Translations under genes and position numbers: made by a program
The notes under the pieces: generated by a model
What the model was told of the DNA's origin: nothing
Seen by the model: the letters and a program-made list of their open reading frames with translations, nothing else
Databases searched by the model: none
Shown: piece after piece, positions 53,683 to 63,130 of the stretch
Position numbering within the stretch: position 1 is the stretch's first letter
How the letters are laid out: the number at the start of each line of letters is the position of its first letter
Source: Herbaspirillum sp. CF444
GTDB lineage: Bacteria > Pseudomonadota > Gammaproteobacteria > Burkholderiales > Burkholderiaceae_D
Direction of reading: 5' to 3'
DNA length: 64,000 bases
Assembly (NCBI RefSeq): GCF_000282135.1
Contig: NZ_AKJW01000007.1
Span: 28,786 to 92,785 of the forward strand

Positions 53683-54819
53683 TTATGCTGCCAGTGCCGC
53701 GCTTGCGTTGACTTCGTGGCTTACGTGGAACGGATAATCGGTATAGCCGACCTCGGTGCCGCCGAAGAAAGTAGGACGATCATACGGGTTTAAGGCCCAG
53801 CCGTTGCGCAGGCGCTCAGGCAGGTCCGGATTGGCGATGAAGTCGCGGCCGAACGCGACCAGGTCGGCATCGCCCGCCTGCAGGATCGCTTCCGCCGTCT
53901 CGCCCTTGAAGCCGCCCGCCGCAATGATGAGGCCTTTGTAATGTTTGCGCATGAGTTGCGCGGCGACCGGCGCCGGATCCTTGCTGTCGTCGTCGACATT
54001 GCCGAGCACGCGCGGTTCGATCAGATGCAGGTAGGCCAGGTCTAGGGTGGCGAGTTGCTGGGCGACGTAAGTAAACAAGGCTTCCGGATTGCTGTCGGAC
54101 ATGTCGCCCCAGGAGCCGCTCGGGCCGAGGCGCACGGCGACGCGCTTGCTGCCCCAGACAGAGATCAGTGCGCGCGTGACGTCGAGCAGGAAGCGGCTGC
54201 GGTTTTCAAACGAGCCGCCGTAACTGTCGGTGCGCTTGTTGCTGCCGTCTTGCAGGAACTGGTCGAACAGGTAGCCGTTGGCGCCGTGGATTTCGACGCC
54301 GTCGAAACCGGCTCGCACGCCGCGTTCGGCGGCTGCGCGGAAGCTTTCGACGAGGTCGCTGATTTCCGCAATCGTCAGTGCGCGCGCCGGGGTGTTGGGA
54401 ATCCAGCCGGCTTCGGTGTAGGCGACGCCGCCGTGTTCCACCGCCGAGGGCGCGACCGGCTGGCCGCCGCCGGGCTGCAGCTGGCTGTTGGATTGACGGC
54501 CGGCGTGGTACAGCTGCAGGAAGATGCGGCCGCCCTTGGCGTGGACGGCGTCGGTGACCAGCTTCCAGCCGGCGATCTGGCTGTCGTCATACAGGCCGGG
54601 CGCGCCGAGGTAGCCGTTGCCGTTGGCGGCGGCGATGGTGGCTTCGCCGATCAGCAGGCCGCCTGGCGAAGTGCGCTGTGCGTAATACTCGGCCATCAGC
54701 GGGCCGGGAACGGCGCCGGCTTCGGCGCGCATGCGGGTCAGCGGCGCCAGCACGACGCGGTGGGAGATTGCGTAAGGGCCGACGTTGACGGCGGTGTGGA
54801 GTTTTGAGAGTTGGGACAT
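53683..54819 (-). CDS. Old Yellow Enzyme-family NADH:flavin oxidoreductase (NemA-like)
   Basis: 378 residues, FMN TIM-barrel. Characteristic segments: NRVVLAPLTRMRA-like start (HRVVLAPLTRMRA), the substrate and flavin loop HGANGYLFDQFLQ, TDSYGGSFENRSRF, and the C-terminal phosphate-binding VAFGRDFIANPDLPERL. Reduces alpha,beta-unsaturated carbonyls, nitroesters or related electrophiles. First gene of the run with the reductase and MFS genes; divergent LysR gene upstream. Confidence 0.94.
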   Translation of the reverse strand: MSQLSKLHTAVNVGPYAISHRVVLAPLTRMRAEAGAVPGPLMAEYYAQRTSPGGLLIGEATIAAANGNGYLGAPGLYDDSQIAGWKLVTDAVHAKGGRIFLQLYHAGRQSNSQLQPGGGQPVAPSAVEHGGVAYTEAGWIPNTPARALTIAEISDLVESFRAAAERGVRAGFDGVEIHGANGYLFDQFLQDGSNKRTDSYGGSFENRSRFLLDVTRALISVWGSKRVAVRLGPSGSWGDMSDSNPEALFTYVAQQLATLDLAYLHLIEPRVLGNVDDDSKDPAPVAAQLMRKHYKGLIIAAGGFKGETAEAILQAGDADLVAFGRDFIANPDLPERLRNGWALNPYDRPTFFGGTEVGYTDYPFHVSHEVNASAALAA

Positions 54820-55036
54820 GGTTTGCTCACTGTTGGGTTCGGTAGGTTTGTCGGAAGGTCCGCAAAACGCAGTGCAAAGTGCAAATGCGATGTGAGCAAT
54901 ATAGGCGTCATGAGACTTAAGAAAAATAGCCCGGATTTCTCAACATATCGGACAATAGTTCTTGAATCGCCTGATTGATTTTCGATCGGCGCATCCCACA
55001 ACTGAACCTGTCACTTCACCCTGGAAGCGGATCACC

Positions 55037-55921
55037 ATGGACAGCCTCAACGGCATTTCGATGTTTGTGCAGGTCGCGGAAACGCGCAGTTTTACTGAAG
55101 CGGGCCGGATTCTCGGCGTGTCGTCGTCGGCGGTCGGCAAGAGCATCGCGCGCATGGAAGAGCGGCTGCGCGTGCGGCTATTCCATCGCAGCACGCGCAG
55201 CATCACGCTGACGGCGGAGGGTGCGCTGTTCCTCGAACGCTGCCGCCGCATCCTCAGCGAGGTCGATGCGGCCGAGGCCGAGTTGTCGGATGCCGCCGGC
55301 AGTCCGCGCGGGCGTCTGCGCGTGGGCGCGCCGCAACTGGTCAATCTGCTGATGCCGATCTTCGACAGTTTCATGGCGCGTTATCCCGACATCGATCTCG
55401 ACATCGACATGTCGGATCGCATGGTGGACGTGGTGGAAGAGGGCTTCGACATCGTGATCCGCACCGGCGAGCAGACCGATTCGCGGCTGGTGGCGCGCCG
55501 GCTGGGCGCCTGTCCGCATGTGCTGGTGGCCACGCCCGGCTACCTCAAGCAGCACGGCACGCCGGCGCATCCCAACGAACTGGCGAAGCACGCCTGCCTG
55601 CAGCATCGCTTTCCCGCCACCGGCAAGCTGGAGCGCTGGCCCTTGCGGCGCGAAGAAACCGACCCCGAACTGGTGCTGCCGGAAACCATCACCGTCAACA
55701 CCATCGAGCCGCTCGCGTATTCGGTGCTGCAGGGACGCGGCATCGCCTTCCTGCCGGCCTTCCTGGTGCGCGATGCGCTTGAGCAGGGTTTGCTGCGCAC
55801 AGTGCTGGACGACTACCTGGACCGCACCGTGGTGTTCTGGATGCTGTGGCCGGCGAGCCGGTATGCCTCGCCCAAGCTGCGCGTATTCATCGATCACATG
55901 AGCCGGCATTTGCGCATCTGA
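55037..55921 (+). CDS. LysR-type regulator of the Old Yellow Enzyme operon
   Basis: 294 residues from ATG 55037 (GGAAGCGG upstream); an in-frame ATG lies further up at 54962. N-terminal HTH FVQVAETRSFTEAGRILGVS and SAVGKSIARMEERL, CrgA-like branch. The divergent layout suggests control of the OYE/aldo-keto reductase/MFS genes, probably in response to electrophiles or quinones (inference). Confidence 0.9.
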   Translation: MDSLNGISMFVQVAETRSFTEAGRILGVSSSAVGKSIARMEERLRVRLFHRSTRSITLTAEGALFLERCRRILSEVDAAEAELSDAAGSPRGRLRVGAPQLVNLLMPIFDSFMARYPDIDLDIDMSDRMVDVVEEGFDIVIRTGEQTDSRLVARRLGACPHVLVATPGYLKQHGTPAHPNELAKHACLQHRFPATGKLERWPLRREETDPELVLPETITVNTIEPLAYSVLQGRGIAFLPAFLVRDALEQGLLRTVLDDYLDRTVVFWMLWPASRYASPKLRVFIDHMSRHLRI

Positions 55922-56173
55922 GCGGGCCGCCGCGCGGTATTTCGACGGGAATTGCCCGCGGAAAACATCTCTGTTTCCGGCTTTCGTCCGTGGCCCGATT
56001 GTTTACAGTAAGGACTTCGGAACTCGCATATTTTTTTTGTTTCTCCACGGCATCAATATGCTGTCGGTAGCGGGTAAACATTTCTCAGCACTCATTCAAT
56101 CTGGAACGCTCGTGGTTGCCGGTTTATTTTTCAGCAAGATGCATAGCAAAGTCGGCGGAAGGACGCGCCGGCC

Positions 56174-57247
56174 ATGAGCAGGAGCTACTCCGCCGCCGTG
56201 AAGCGGGTCATCGCCGCGCAGCATCAGCGTTACGCCTTTCCTGCGTCCGACGAGCTCGCAAAGGGGGCATCGCCGCGCGTCATCCATCAGCATTTCACCG
56301 TGGCCGGCGAAAGCCGCGCCTTGCAGGCGCCGGCCTGGAGCGACTATGTCGGCCGCATCCTCGATTCGCCGGTGTCGCGCACGCAGATCGAGCAGGGTTT
56401 CAAGGGCGAGATCGACTCTTACGTGCTGAGCGACATGATTTACCTCGACAGCCGCACCGACGCCTTGTCGCAGGCGCGCACGCTTGCTCGCATTTCGCGC
56501 GACAGCGTGCGCGACTATGTTTTCCACGTCGCCGTGGAAGGCATCATGGAAACCACCACCGGCGCGCTGAAGCAAAAGAAGTCGTCGCAGTTCGTGCCGG
56601 GCATCCTTGCTCTCGACTTGGGTCAGCCCATGCGCATGGTGCGTCCGACGCAGTCGCGGGTGCTGGCGTTTTTCCTGCCGCGCGCCATGGTGGAAGAAGA
56701 AATCGTCGACGCCGAAGCAATCCACGGCCAGGTGCTCGGCTACACCACGCCGCTGACGCGCCTGATCCTCGATCGCGTGACCAGCCTGTGCGCCGGTTTG
56801 CCGGCGATGCCGCAGGAAGAGGCGGAACAATCCATCCGCGTCTGCGCCGGACTGATCCTGACGGCCTTCAAGAAACAGTCGCGGCGCGGCGACGGCGCGC
56901 GTGATGCGGTCCGGGTCGCCATGCGCAACCGGATCCGCGACTTCATCGAAACCAGGCTGCGCGACGGCGAGCTGTCGACGGAAGCCATCCTGCAAAGTTT
57001 TCCGATCCCGCGGCCGACCTTGTACCGCATGTTCGAGCACGAAGGCGGGATCGGCACCTACATCCGCAACCGCCGCTTGCGCGAAGCGGCCGAAGAACTG
57101 GCCGCCGCCCCGCACGTGAGCATCATGGAAATCGCCTACGGCTGGTCCTTCGGCAGCCCGTCTGACTTCACGCGCGCCTTCCGCCGCGCTTACGGCATGG
57201 CGCCGCAGGATTTTCGCGCGCTGGGCGTGGATCTGCTGGGCGGCTGA
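56174..57247 (+). CDS. AraC-family regulator with N-terminal AraC_binding_2-like sensor
   Basis: 357 residues. The C-terminal double HTH contains PRPTLYRMFEHEGG and IAYGWSFGSPSDFTRAFRRA. The about 230-residue N-terminus, with YVFHVAVEG and ALDLGQPMRM, fits the cupin-like sensor of FeaR/AraC_binding_2 proteins. Monocistronic; the target is not evident from neighbours. The short protein at 40252-40686 matches only its DNA-binding part. Confidence 0.88.
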   Translation: MSRSYSAAVKRVIAAQHQRYAFPASDELAKGASPRVIHQHFTVAGESRALQAPAWSDYVGRILDSPVSRTQIEQGFKGEIDSYVLSDMIYLDSRTDALSQARTLARISRDSVRDYVFHVAVEGIMETTTGALKQKKSSQFVPGILALDLGQPMRMVRPTQSRVLAFFLPRAMVEEEIVDAEAIHGQVLGYTTPLTRLILDRVTSLCAGLPAMPQEEAEQSIRVCAGLILTAFKKQSRRGDGARDAVRVAMRNRIRDFIETRLRDGELSTEAILQSFPIPRPTLYRMFEHEGGIGTYIRNRRLREAAEELAAAPHVSIMEIAYGWSFGSPSDFTRAFRRAYGMAPQDFRALGVDLLGG

Positions 57248-57598
57248 ATGGTCCCGTCAATTGCCGTTTTTTCATCAAAACCGGCGGCGCTGCGGTCAAG
57301 CTTGCTTTCCGGCAAGGTCGCGGCTCCCTTCCGAAAATCCAATTCTCAAGGCATTCCGGGCGGCTTCGATGTAAACTACGGGCTGATTTTGTGTTGTGCG
57401 CCGAAAAGAAAGCGTCCGCAAGTCGGCGTTTTACGGAATTGACTTTCTTTGATGGCAACATTTCTTCTTTGAAACACTCTCCTCAGACTGTTTCAGCGCG
57501 CAATTAAGATTGACGACAGGAAGCGCCAATACAATCACTGCACTGAATAAACACAAACAGAGAAGCAAAACCGACACATCAACAGCAAGGACGTCATC
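57248..57598. other. Upstream region of isocitrate dehydrogenase
   Basis: 351 bases without a gene. A TTGACT box at 57439-57444 is a possible -35, but no good -10 at the right distance was found. The leader is AT-rich toward the start codon, as expected for a strongly expressed gene. Confidence 0.4.
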
Positions 57599-59833
57599 AT
57601 GACCACAGATAAATCCACCATCATCTATACGCTTACTGACGAGGCGCCGCTGCTGGCGACGTACTCCCTCCTGCCGATCATCCGGACCTTCACCGCACCG
57701 GTGGGCGTCGATGTGGTGGAAAGCGATATTTCGGTGGCGACGCGCATTCTGGCCGAATTCCCGGACCGTCTGACGCCTGAACAACGCGTTCCCGACAACC
57801 TGGGCGCGCTGGGCAAGCTGACGCAGGATCCGAGCGCCAACATCATCAAGCTGCCGAACATCAGCGCTTCGGTGCCGCAGCTGCAAGCCGCGATCCGCGA
57901 ACTGCAATCGCGCGGCTATGCGATCCCCGACTTGCCGGAAGATCCAAAGACAGACGAAGAAAAAGAAATCCTGAAGAGCTACTCCAAAGTGCTCGGCAGC
58001 GCCGTCAACCCGGTCCTGCGCGAAGGCAACTCCGACCGCCGCGCGCCGGCATCGATCAAGCGCTTCGCGCGCAAGCATCCGCACAGCATGGGCGAGTGGA
58101 GCATGGCGTCGCGCAGCCACGTCGCGCACATGACCCACGGCGATTTCTACCACGGCGAAAAATCCATGACCATCGGCGCCGCGCGCGACGTCAAGATGGA
58201 ACTGATCGGCAAGAGCGGCAAGACCACCGTGCTCAAGGCCAAGGTAGCCCTGAAGGCCGGCGAAATCATCGACAGCATGTTCATGAGCAAGAAGGCGCTG
58301 TGCGACTTCTACGAAGAGCAGTTCGAAGATGCGCGCAAGACCGGCGTCATGCTGTCGCTGCACGTCAAGGCGACCATGATGAAGGTGTCGCACCCGATCG
58401 TGTTCGGCCACGCCGTCAAGATTTTCTACAAGGAAGCGTTTGCCAAGCACGGCAAGCTGTTCGACGAACTGGGCGTGAACGTCAACAACGGCCTGGTCAA
58501 CCTGTACGAAAAAATCGAGACCCTGCCTTCGTCGAAGAAGGAAGAAATCATCCGCGACCTGCACGCCTGTCACGAACACCGTCCGTCGCTGGCCATGGTT
58601 GATTCGGCCAAGGGCATCTCCAACCTGCACGCGCCGAACGACGTGATCGTCGACGCCTCGATGCCGGCCATGATCCGCATCGGCGGCAAGATGTGGGACG
58701 CCAACGGCAAGCCGCAGGACACCAAGGCGGTGATCCCGGAAAGCACCTTCGCCCGCATCTATCAGGAAGTCATCAACTTCTGCAAAACCAACGGCAACTT
58801 CGATCCGACCACCATGGGCACCGTGCCTAACGTCGGCCTGATGGCGCAAAAGGCGGAAGAATACGGTTCGCACGACAAGACATTCGAAATCGCCGAAGAC
58901 GGCGTTGCCAACATCGTCGACCTCGCCACCGGCGAAGTCCTGCTGACGCAAAACGTCGAGCAAGGCGACATCTGGCGCATGTGCCAGGTCAAGGACGAAC
59001 CGATCCGCGACTGGGTCAAGCTGGCCGTCACGCGCGCCCGCAACTCCGGCATGCCGGCAGTATTCTGGCTCGATCCGTACCGTCCGCATGAAGCAGAACT
59101 GATCAAGAAGGTCGAGACCTACCTGAAGGATCACGACACCAAGGGCCTGGACATCCAGATCATGTCGCAAGTGCGCGCCATGCGTTACACGCTGGAACGC
59201 GTGATCCGCGGCCTGGATACCATCTCGGTGACCGGCAACATCCTGCGCGACTACCTGACCGACCTGTTCCCGATCATGGAACTGGGCACCAGCGCCAAGA
59301 TGCTGTCGATCGTCCCGCTGATGGCCGGCGGCGGCATGTACGAAACCGGCGCCGGCGGTTCGGCGCCGAAGCACGTCAAGCAACTGGTGGAAGAAAACCA
59401 TCTGCGCTGGGACTCGCTGGGTGAATTCCTGGCGTTGGCCGTGTCGCTGGAAGACATGGGCATCAAGACCGGCAACAAGAAGGCGCAAATCCTGGCCAAG
59501 GCGCTCGACGATGCGACCGGCAAGCTGCTGGACAACAACAAGTCGCCGTCGCCGAAGACCGGCGAGCTGGACAACCGCGGCAGCCATTTCTACCTGGCCA
59601 TGTACTGGGCGCAAGAACTGGCGGCGCAAAAGGACGACGCCGAACTGGCCGCCAAGTTCGCACCGCTGGCCAAGACGCTGACCGAGAACGAAGCCAAGAT
59701 CACTGCGGAACTTAAGGCAGTCCAGGGCAATCCGGTCGACATCGGCGGCTACTTCCTGGCCGACCCGAAGAAGGTCAGCGAAGTCATGCGCCCCAGCGCG
59801 ACCTTCAATGCCGCGCTGAGCGAAGTCAAGTAA
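57599..59833 (+). CDS. icd: Monomeric NADP-dependent isocitrate dehydrogenase
   Basis: 744 residues, the usual length of the monomeric enzyme, which is unrelated in length to the 416-aa dimeric form. Family-specific blocks are present: [60 protein letters not shown] and [14 protein letters not shown]. It oxidises isocitrate to 2-oxoglutarate with NADP+ in the citric acid cycle. Single gene with its own terminator 62 bases after the stop codon. Confidence 0.97.
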   Translation: MTTDKSTIIYTLTDEAPLLATYSLLPIIRTFTAPVGVDVVESDISVATRILAEFPDRLTPEQRVPDNLGALGKLTQDPSANIIKLPNISASVPQLQAAIRELQSRGYAIPDLPEDPKTDEEKEILKSYSKVLGSAVNPVLREGNSDRRAPASIKRFARKHPHSMGEWSMASRSHVAHMTHGDFYHGEKSMTIGAARDVKMELIGKSGKTTVLKAKVALKAGEIIDSMFMSKKALCDFYEEQFEDARKTGVMLSLHVKATMMKVSHPIVFGHAVKIFYKEAFAKHGKLFDELGVNVNNGLVNLYEKIETLPSSKKEEIIRDLHACHEHRPSLAMVDSAKGISNLHAPNDVIVDASMPAMIRIGGKMWDANGKPQDTKAVIPESTFARIYQEVINFCKTNGNFDPTTMGTVPNVGLMAQKAEEYGSHDKTFEIAEDGVANIVDLATGEVLLTQNVEQGDIWRMCQVKDEPIRDWVKLAVTRARNSGMPAVFWLDPYRPHEAELIKKVETYLKDHDTKGLDIQIMSQVRAMRYTLERVIRGLDTISVTGNILRDYLTDLFPIMELGTSAKMLSIVPLMAGGGMYETGAGGSAPKHVKQLVEENHLRWDSLGEFLALAVSLEDMGIKTGNKKAQILAKALDDATGKLLDNNKSPSPKTGELDNRGSHFYLAMYWAQELAAQKDDAELAAKFAPLAKTLTENEAKITAELKAVQGNPVDIGGYFLADPKKVSEVMRPSATFNAALSEVK

Positions 59834-59894
59834 AAGTCAAGTAAGTAAGAGTAAAACGGATCTGCGCAAGCTGGCGGATCCGCAAAATAAAAAA

Positions 59895-59924
59895 GGCGGA
59901 CCAATTCCTTGGTCTGCCTTTTTT
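59895..59924 (+). terminator. Rho-independent terminator of icd
   Basis: GGCGGACCAA, loop TTCC, TTGGTCTGCC (one G-T pair), then six T. Preceded by an A-run, so it may also act on transcripts arriving from the other side. Confidence 0.9.
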
Positions 59925-60002
59925 CATTCTGCACGAACAGTCATGCCATCCCCCCGGTCGGCATGTTGTTCATTGCATCGGTATTGCCGGATTGCGAGGC
60001 GC

Positions 60003-60278
60003 TCAGGCGCCGGAGTAAAGCGTGTCGCCATGCTGCGCGGTTTGCAATTGCCGTTCGACGTCCTGGCGGCTCTGCGACGACGGCGCTTGCGACACGACGG
60101 GATAATTGTCGCCTTCCGACAGCAGGCCCTGATGTTCGGCCTGGATCAGATCCTGTTTGACCTGCGCGCGCGAGACGGTCGACGTGAATGGCTGGTCAGC
60201 CGGATACGGTGCTTCGGCGAAGGCGCCGGCGGCGGTGCTCAGTGTCAGGACGGCGAGGGCGATGTGAAATGTACGCAT
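60003..60278 (-). CDS. Small exported DUF4148-family protein
   Basis: 91 residues; GGAGAATACACC precedes ATG 60278. Signal peptide (FHIALAVLTLSTAAGAFAEA), then LTRAQV-like VSRAQVKQDLIQAEHQGL, the mark of DUF4148, a family of small periplasmic proteins common in Burkholderiales. Function unknown. Confidence 0.9.
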   Translation of the reverse strand: MRTFHIALAVLTLSTAAGAFAEAPYPADQPFTSTVSRAQVKQDLIQAEHQGLLSEGDNYPVVSQAPSSQSRQDVERQLQTAQHGDTLYSGA

Positions 60279-60626
60279 GGTGTATTCTCCAAAAATAAGG
60301 CGACGGCCGCAGTCAGTCGTGCAAACCACACGACTTGGGAAAAACATTGAAGGGGGCTGCGGCCATCGTGAATACATTGTGCGCTGCAGCCATCGACGCC
60401 AGCATGACGAACGGATGACAATTTCGTCATGCCCATGTCAGGGGTTTGCCAGACAAAAACCATGTGTGTAACGCGAGCCGACGTCGTGCAAATTGCGCAC
60501 GAATTGTTTGTGCGTTGATTGCCGTCCTGCGCGTACATCCCTGCATGCCGCGCGGGCTTTGCGACAGCGGCCGATGCGGGTGTAAGATAAAAGACTCCAT
60601 GTCCTCCAGCACAAGGTGAGTCAACG
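60279..60626. other. 348-base intergenic region between divergent small exported proteins
   Basis: No gene seen. It contains the inverted repeat at 60402-60432 and presumably promoters for both divergent neighbours. Confidence 0.5.
60402..60432. promoter_or_regulatory. Inverted repeat GCATGACGAA-N11-TTCGTCATGC
   Basis: Perfect 10-bp arms in a divergent promoter region. It could bind a dimeric regulator; no matching regulator gene is next to it. Confidence 0.45.
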
Positions 60627-61334
60627 ATGATGAAACCTATTTTCTTCGTACTTGTCCTTGCCGCCGCCGGCATCATGCAGAGTCATCCGCTGCCGGTGCT
60701 GGCTCAGGCGCAGGCAGCCGATCCCAGTTGCGACTGCCAGCAACCCGTCGGCGCCTGTGCGGCGTCGATCGCCGTCAAACCGGTCGAGGCCACCACGCTC
60801 GGTTCCTATGCAGCGGAACTGAAATTCACCTCGTCCGCGCCGGCCTGTTCCAAGATCAACTACTACGTCGACGGCACGCCGTATTTCAACGTGCTCGTGA
60901 GCGGCAACACCGGCACCGACAACATCTGGGGGCCGAAGCAGGTGAGCCGCGCCAATATCACCGACATCAGCTGCCAGGTCTGCAAGCAGGTCGAGATCAA
61001 GCCTGTCCCGCAAGACGGCAAGCCGGCCAGGAGCGAACGCAAGCCGTCGTTGTTCGATGGTCAATGGGCGGGAGCAGGGAACAATTCCTTCGGTTCGGCG
61101 CAACGCTGGACGCTCAGCTTCGCGACCACGGCGGCGGGACAGGCCGCCATCACCGGCACCATGGAAGGCAACTTCCCGACGGTGCCGATCAGCGCCAGCG
61201 GCATCGTCAGCGGCAGCACGCTGAGCTGGAAGGATCAGCAGACGACGTGCTCGGCCAACCTGCTCACCGACGTATCGCTGGCCTTCGAATGCCACGGACA
61301 GGGCTCGGTGCAGATGGTGATGAAGCGGCAGTAG
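60627..61334 (+). CDS. Exported cysteine-rich hypothetical protein
   Basis: 235 residues with signal peptide (FFVLVLAAAGIMQS). Mature part begins with CDCQQPVGAC and contains several more cysteines (SCQVCKQVE), probably disulfide bonded in the periplasm. The C-terminal half is a beta-rich domain with FDGQWAGAGNN and ISASGIVSGS repeats, reminiscent of small lipocalin-like or sugar-binding sheets. No family recognised. Confidence 0.75.
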   Translation: MMKPIFFVLVLAAAGIMQSHPLPVLAQAQAADPSCDCQQPVGACAASIAVKPVEATTLGSYAAELKFTSSAPACSKINYYVDGTPYFNVLVSGNTGTDNIWGPKQVSRANITDISCQVCKQVEIKPVPQDGKPARSERKPSLFDGQWAGAGNNSFGSAQRWTLSFATTAAGQAAITGTMEGNFPTVPISASGIVSGSTLSWKDQQTTCSANLLTDVSLAFECHGQGSVQMVMKRQ

Positions 61335-61475
61335 CCGCTGGGCTTGCCTGGGCTTACCTGGTTTGTCCAGGTTCACAACCGGTGTGGAATCAGCCGCACC
61401 GGAATCGATTTCGCCGCCGGCGGCGTTGGTGTAGTCGGTGAAGGTGGCTTCTTCCGGAATGTCCTTGGTCTTCAT
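61335..61475 (-). CDS. Candidate small gene or gene fragment
   Basis: Minus-strand frame beginning MKTKDIPEEATFTDYTNAAG with AGGAGAGCG just before the ATG at 61475. About 47 residues have coding-like composition before the frame runs on antisense into the exported protein gene at 61334. The start signal is good, but no stop occurs before the overlap, so the 3' boundary given here is arbitrary. It may be a gene truncated by its neighbour. Confidence 0.3.
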
Positions 61476-61632
61476 GGCGCTCTCCTGGCTTCCATCGCGG
61501 ATGCTGTGCAAGAGCCCATATTCCGCCACCCGCCGGGGTTTGACTGTAGGCCGGACGCGGATTTACATGCGCCGGTTTTCCTACACTGCGACAGCCGAAG
61601 ATGTTGTTCAGGCAAGCCGGCGCGCAAAGGCG

Positions 61633-61896
61633 TCAGCGCCGTTTGGCGTTCTTGCTCCAATAGCCGAAAGGTTCTTCATGGCAATCGATATCGAGCTCGG
61701 CGACACGGCTTTGCAGTTGTTCTTGCGCATCATGAATGGCGGAGTTGTAGACCAGCGGTCCGACTTCTTCGAGAAAGAAGTGCAGCAGCGATTCCGCCTG
61801 CAGGCTGCCTGCTTCGGCGTCGAAGTTGTCGCGCAGATAGCGTTGGATCGAGGCGACGGCTTCCTTTTGCAGTCCTTGCTCCAGTTTGATGGCCAT
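61633..61896 (-). CDS. DUF2164-family protein
   Basis: 87 residues; AGGAAAC precedes ATG 61896. Sequence features AVASIQRYLRDNFDAEAG, LLHFFLEEVGPLVYNSAIHD and a C-terminal FGYWSK match the DUF2164 family of small cytoplasmic proteins. Function unknown. Divergent from the DUF4105 gene. Confidence 0.88.
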   Translation of the reverse strand: MAIKLEQGLQKEAVASIQRYLRDNFDAEAGSLQAESLLHFFLEEVGPLVYNSAIHDAQEQLQSRVAELDIDCHEEPFGYWSKNAKRR

Positions 61897-62056
61897 GATG
61901 TTTGTTTCCTGTCGTTGATGGTTGCAGCGATGGGTTGCGGATGCAGTCGGGGCGCTATTGTAGACCAGGCGGCGGTATGAACTGCAAGCGTCTTTGGATT
62001 CTCTTTCGTTTTGCAAAGTCCGCTATCCTGTGATCATCGACCACCCGCTCATTGCC

Positions 62057-63127
62057 ATGCCGGACTTCTCTTCCTCCTCTTCTCGCCCATCTGTTGGCCG
62101 CTTGCGCAAAGTCATCTGGATCGTGCTGTGTCTTCTGCTGACGCTGGCGATCACGGCGGCAGGCGCGTGGACCGGTTTTGCTTTGTGGTTTCAGTTGGCT
62201 GCACCGACGCAAATCCGGATTGTTGCCATCGTTTTCCTTGCGCTGGCGATGCTGGCGGCGGTGCGCGCTTTATGGCAACGGCGTTGGAAGCCGGTGATCT
62301 GGTTTGCGGTTTTTTTCGCTGGCGTGCTCGGCTGGTGGAGCACCTTCAAACCGTCGCACGACCGCGTCTGGGCCGATGACGTGGCACGCCTGCTGCACAT
62401 CGATGTCGACGGCAGCAAGGTGCGCCTGACCAACGTGCGCAACTTCGATTGGCGCAGCGAGACCGACTACACCGTGCGCTGGGAAAATCGCGAATACAAT
62501 CTCGACCATCTGGTCACGGCCGATCTGGTGCTGTCCTACTGGATGGGGCCGGCGATTGCGCACACGTTGGTGTCGTTCGGTTTTGACGATGGCCGCTATC
62601 TGACGTTTTCGGTGGAGATTCGCAAGGAGAAGGGCGAAAGTTTTTCGGCGCTGGGCGGTTTCTTCCGCAAGTTCGAGACCGTGCTGGTGGCTTCGGATGA
62701 GCGCGACATCATCCGCGTGCGCACCAACATGCGCGGCGAGGACGTGTATTTTTATCGCCTGCAAGTTGAGCCGGCAACGCTGCGCAAACTGTTCATCGGC
62801 TATGCCGGCGAGGCGCGCAAGCTGGAGCAGGCGCCTGAGTTCTACAACACGCTCACCAGCAATTGCACCACCATCGTGTTCGACCTGGCGCGCGCCATCA
62901 ATCCGCAATTGCCGCTGGACTATCGCCTGCTGGCGTCGGGCTATCTGGCGGAATACGCTTACGATGTCGGCGGCCTTGCGCCCGGCGTCGACTACGCCAC
63001 GCTGAAGGCGCGTGGACGTATTACCGGGCGCGCACTGGCGGCCGGCAATGATCCGCGGTTTTCGGAATTGATCAGGGTCGGTATTCCGGGCGTGGCTCCT
63101 GCAATACTGCCCATCCCTGCAAAATAA
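62057..63127 (+). CDS. Membrane protein with DUF4105 (Lnb N-terminal periplasmic-like) domain
   Basis: 356 residues from ATG 62057; GTG 62030 or TTG 61994 in the same frame are possible. Three hydrophobic segments (about residues 20-45, 53-70 and 80-96) are followed by a DUF4105 domain with VRNFDWRSETDY and the conserved NCTTIVFDLA near residue 270. The family may act on lipoproteins or peptidoglycan at the envelope. Convergent with the LysR gene four bases downstream. Confidence 0.82.
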   Translation: MPDFSSSSSRPSVGRLRKVIWIVLCLLLTLAITAAGAWTGFALWFQLAAPTQIRIVAIVFLALAMLAAVRALWQRRWKPVIWFAVFFAGVLGWWSTFKPSHDRVWADDVARLLHIDVDGSKVRLTNVRNFDWRSETDYTVRWENREYNLDHLVTADLVLSYWMGPAIAHTLVSFGFDDGRYLTFSVEIRKEKGESFSALGGFFRKFETVLVASDERDIIRVRTNMRGEDVYFYRLQVEPATLRKLFIGYAGEARKLEQAPEFYNTLTSNCTTIVFDLARAINPQLPLDYRLLASGYLAEYAYDVGGLAPGVDYATLKARGRITGRALAAGNDPRFSELIRVGIPGVAPAILPIPAK

Positions 63128-63130
63128 TCT

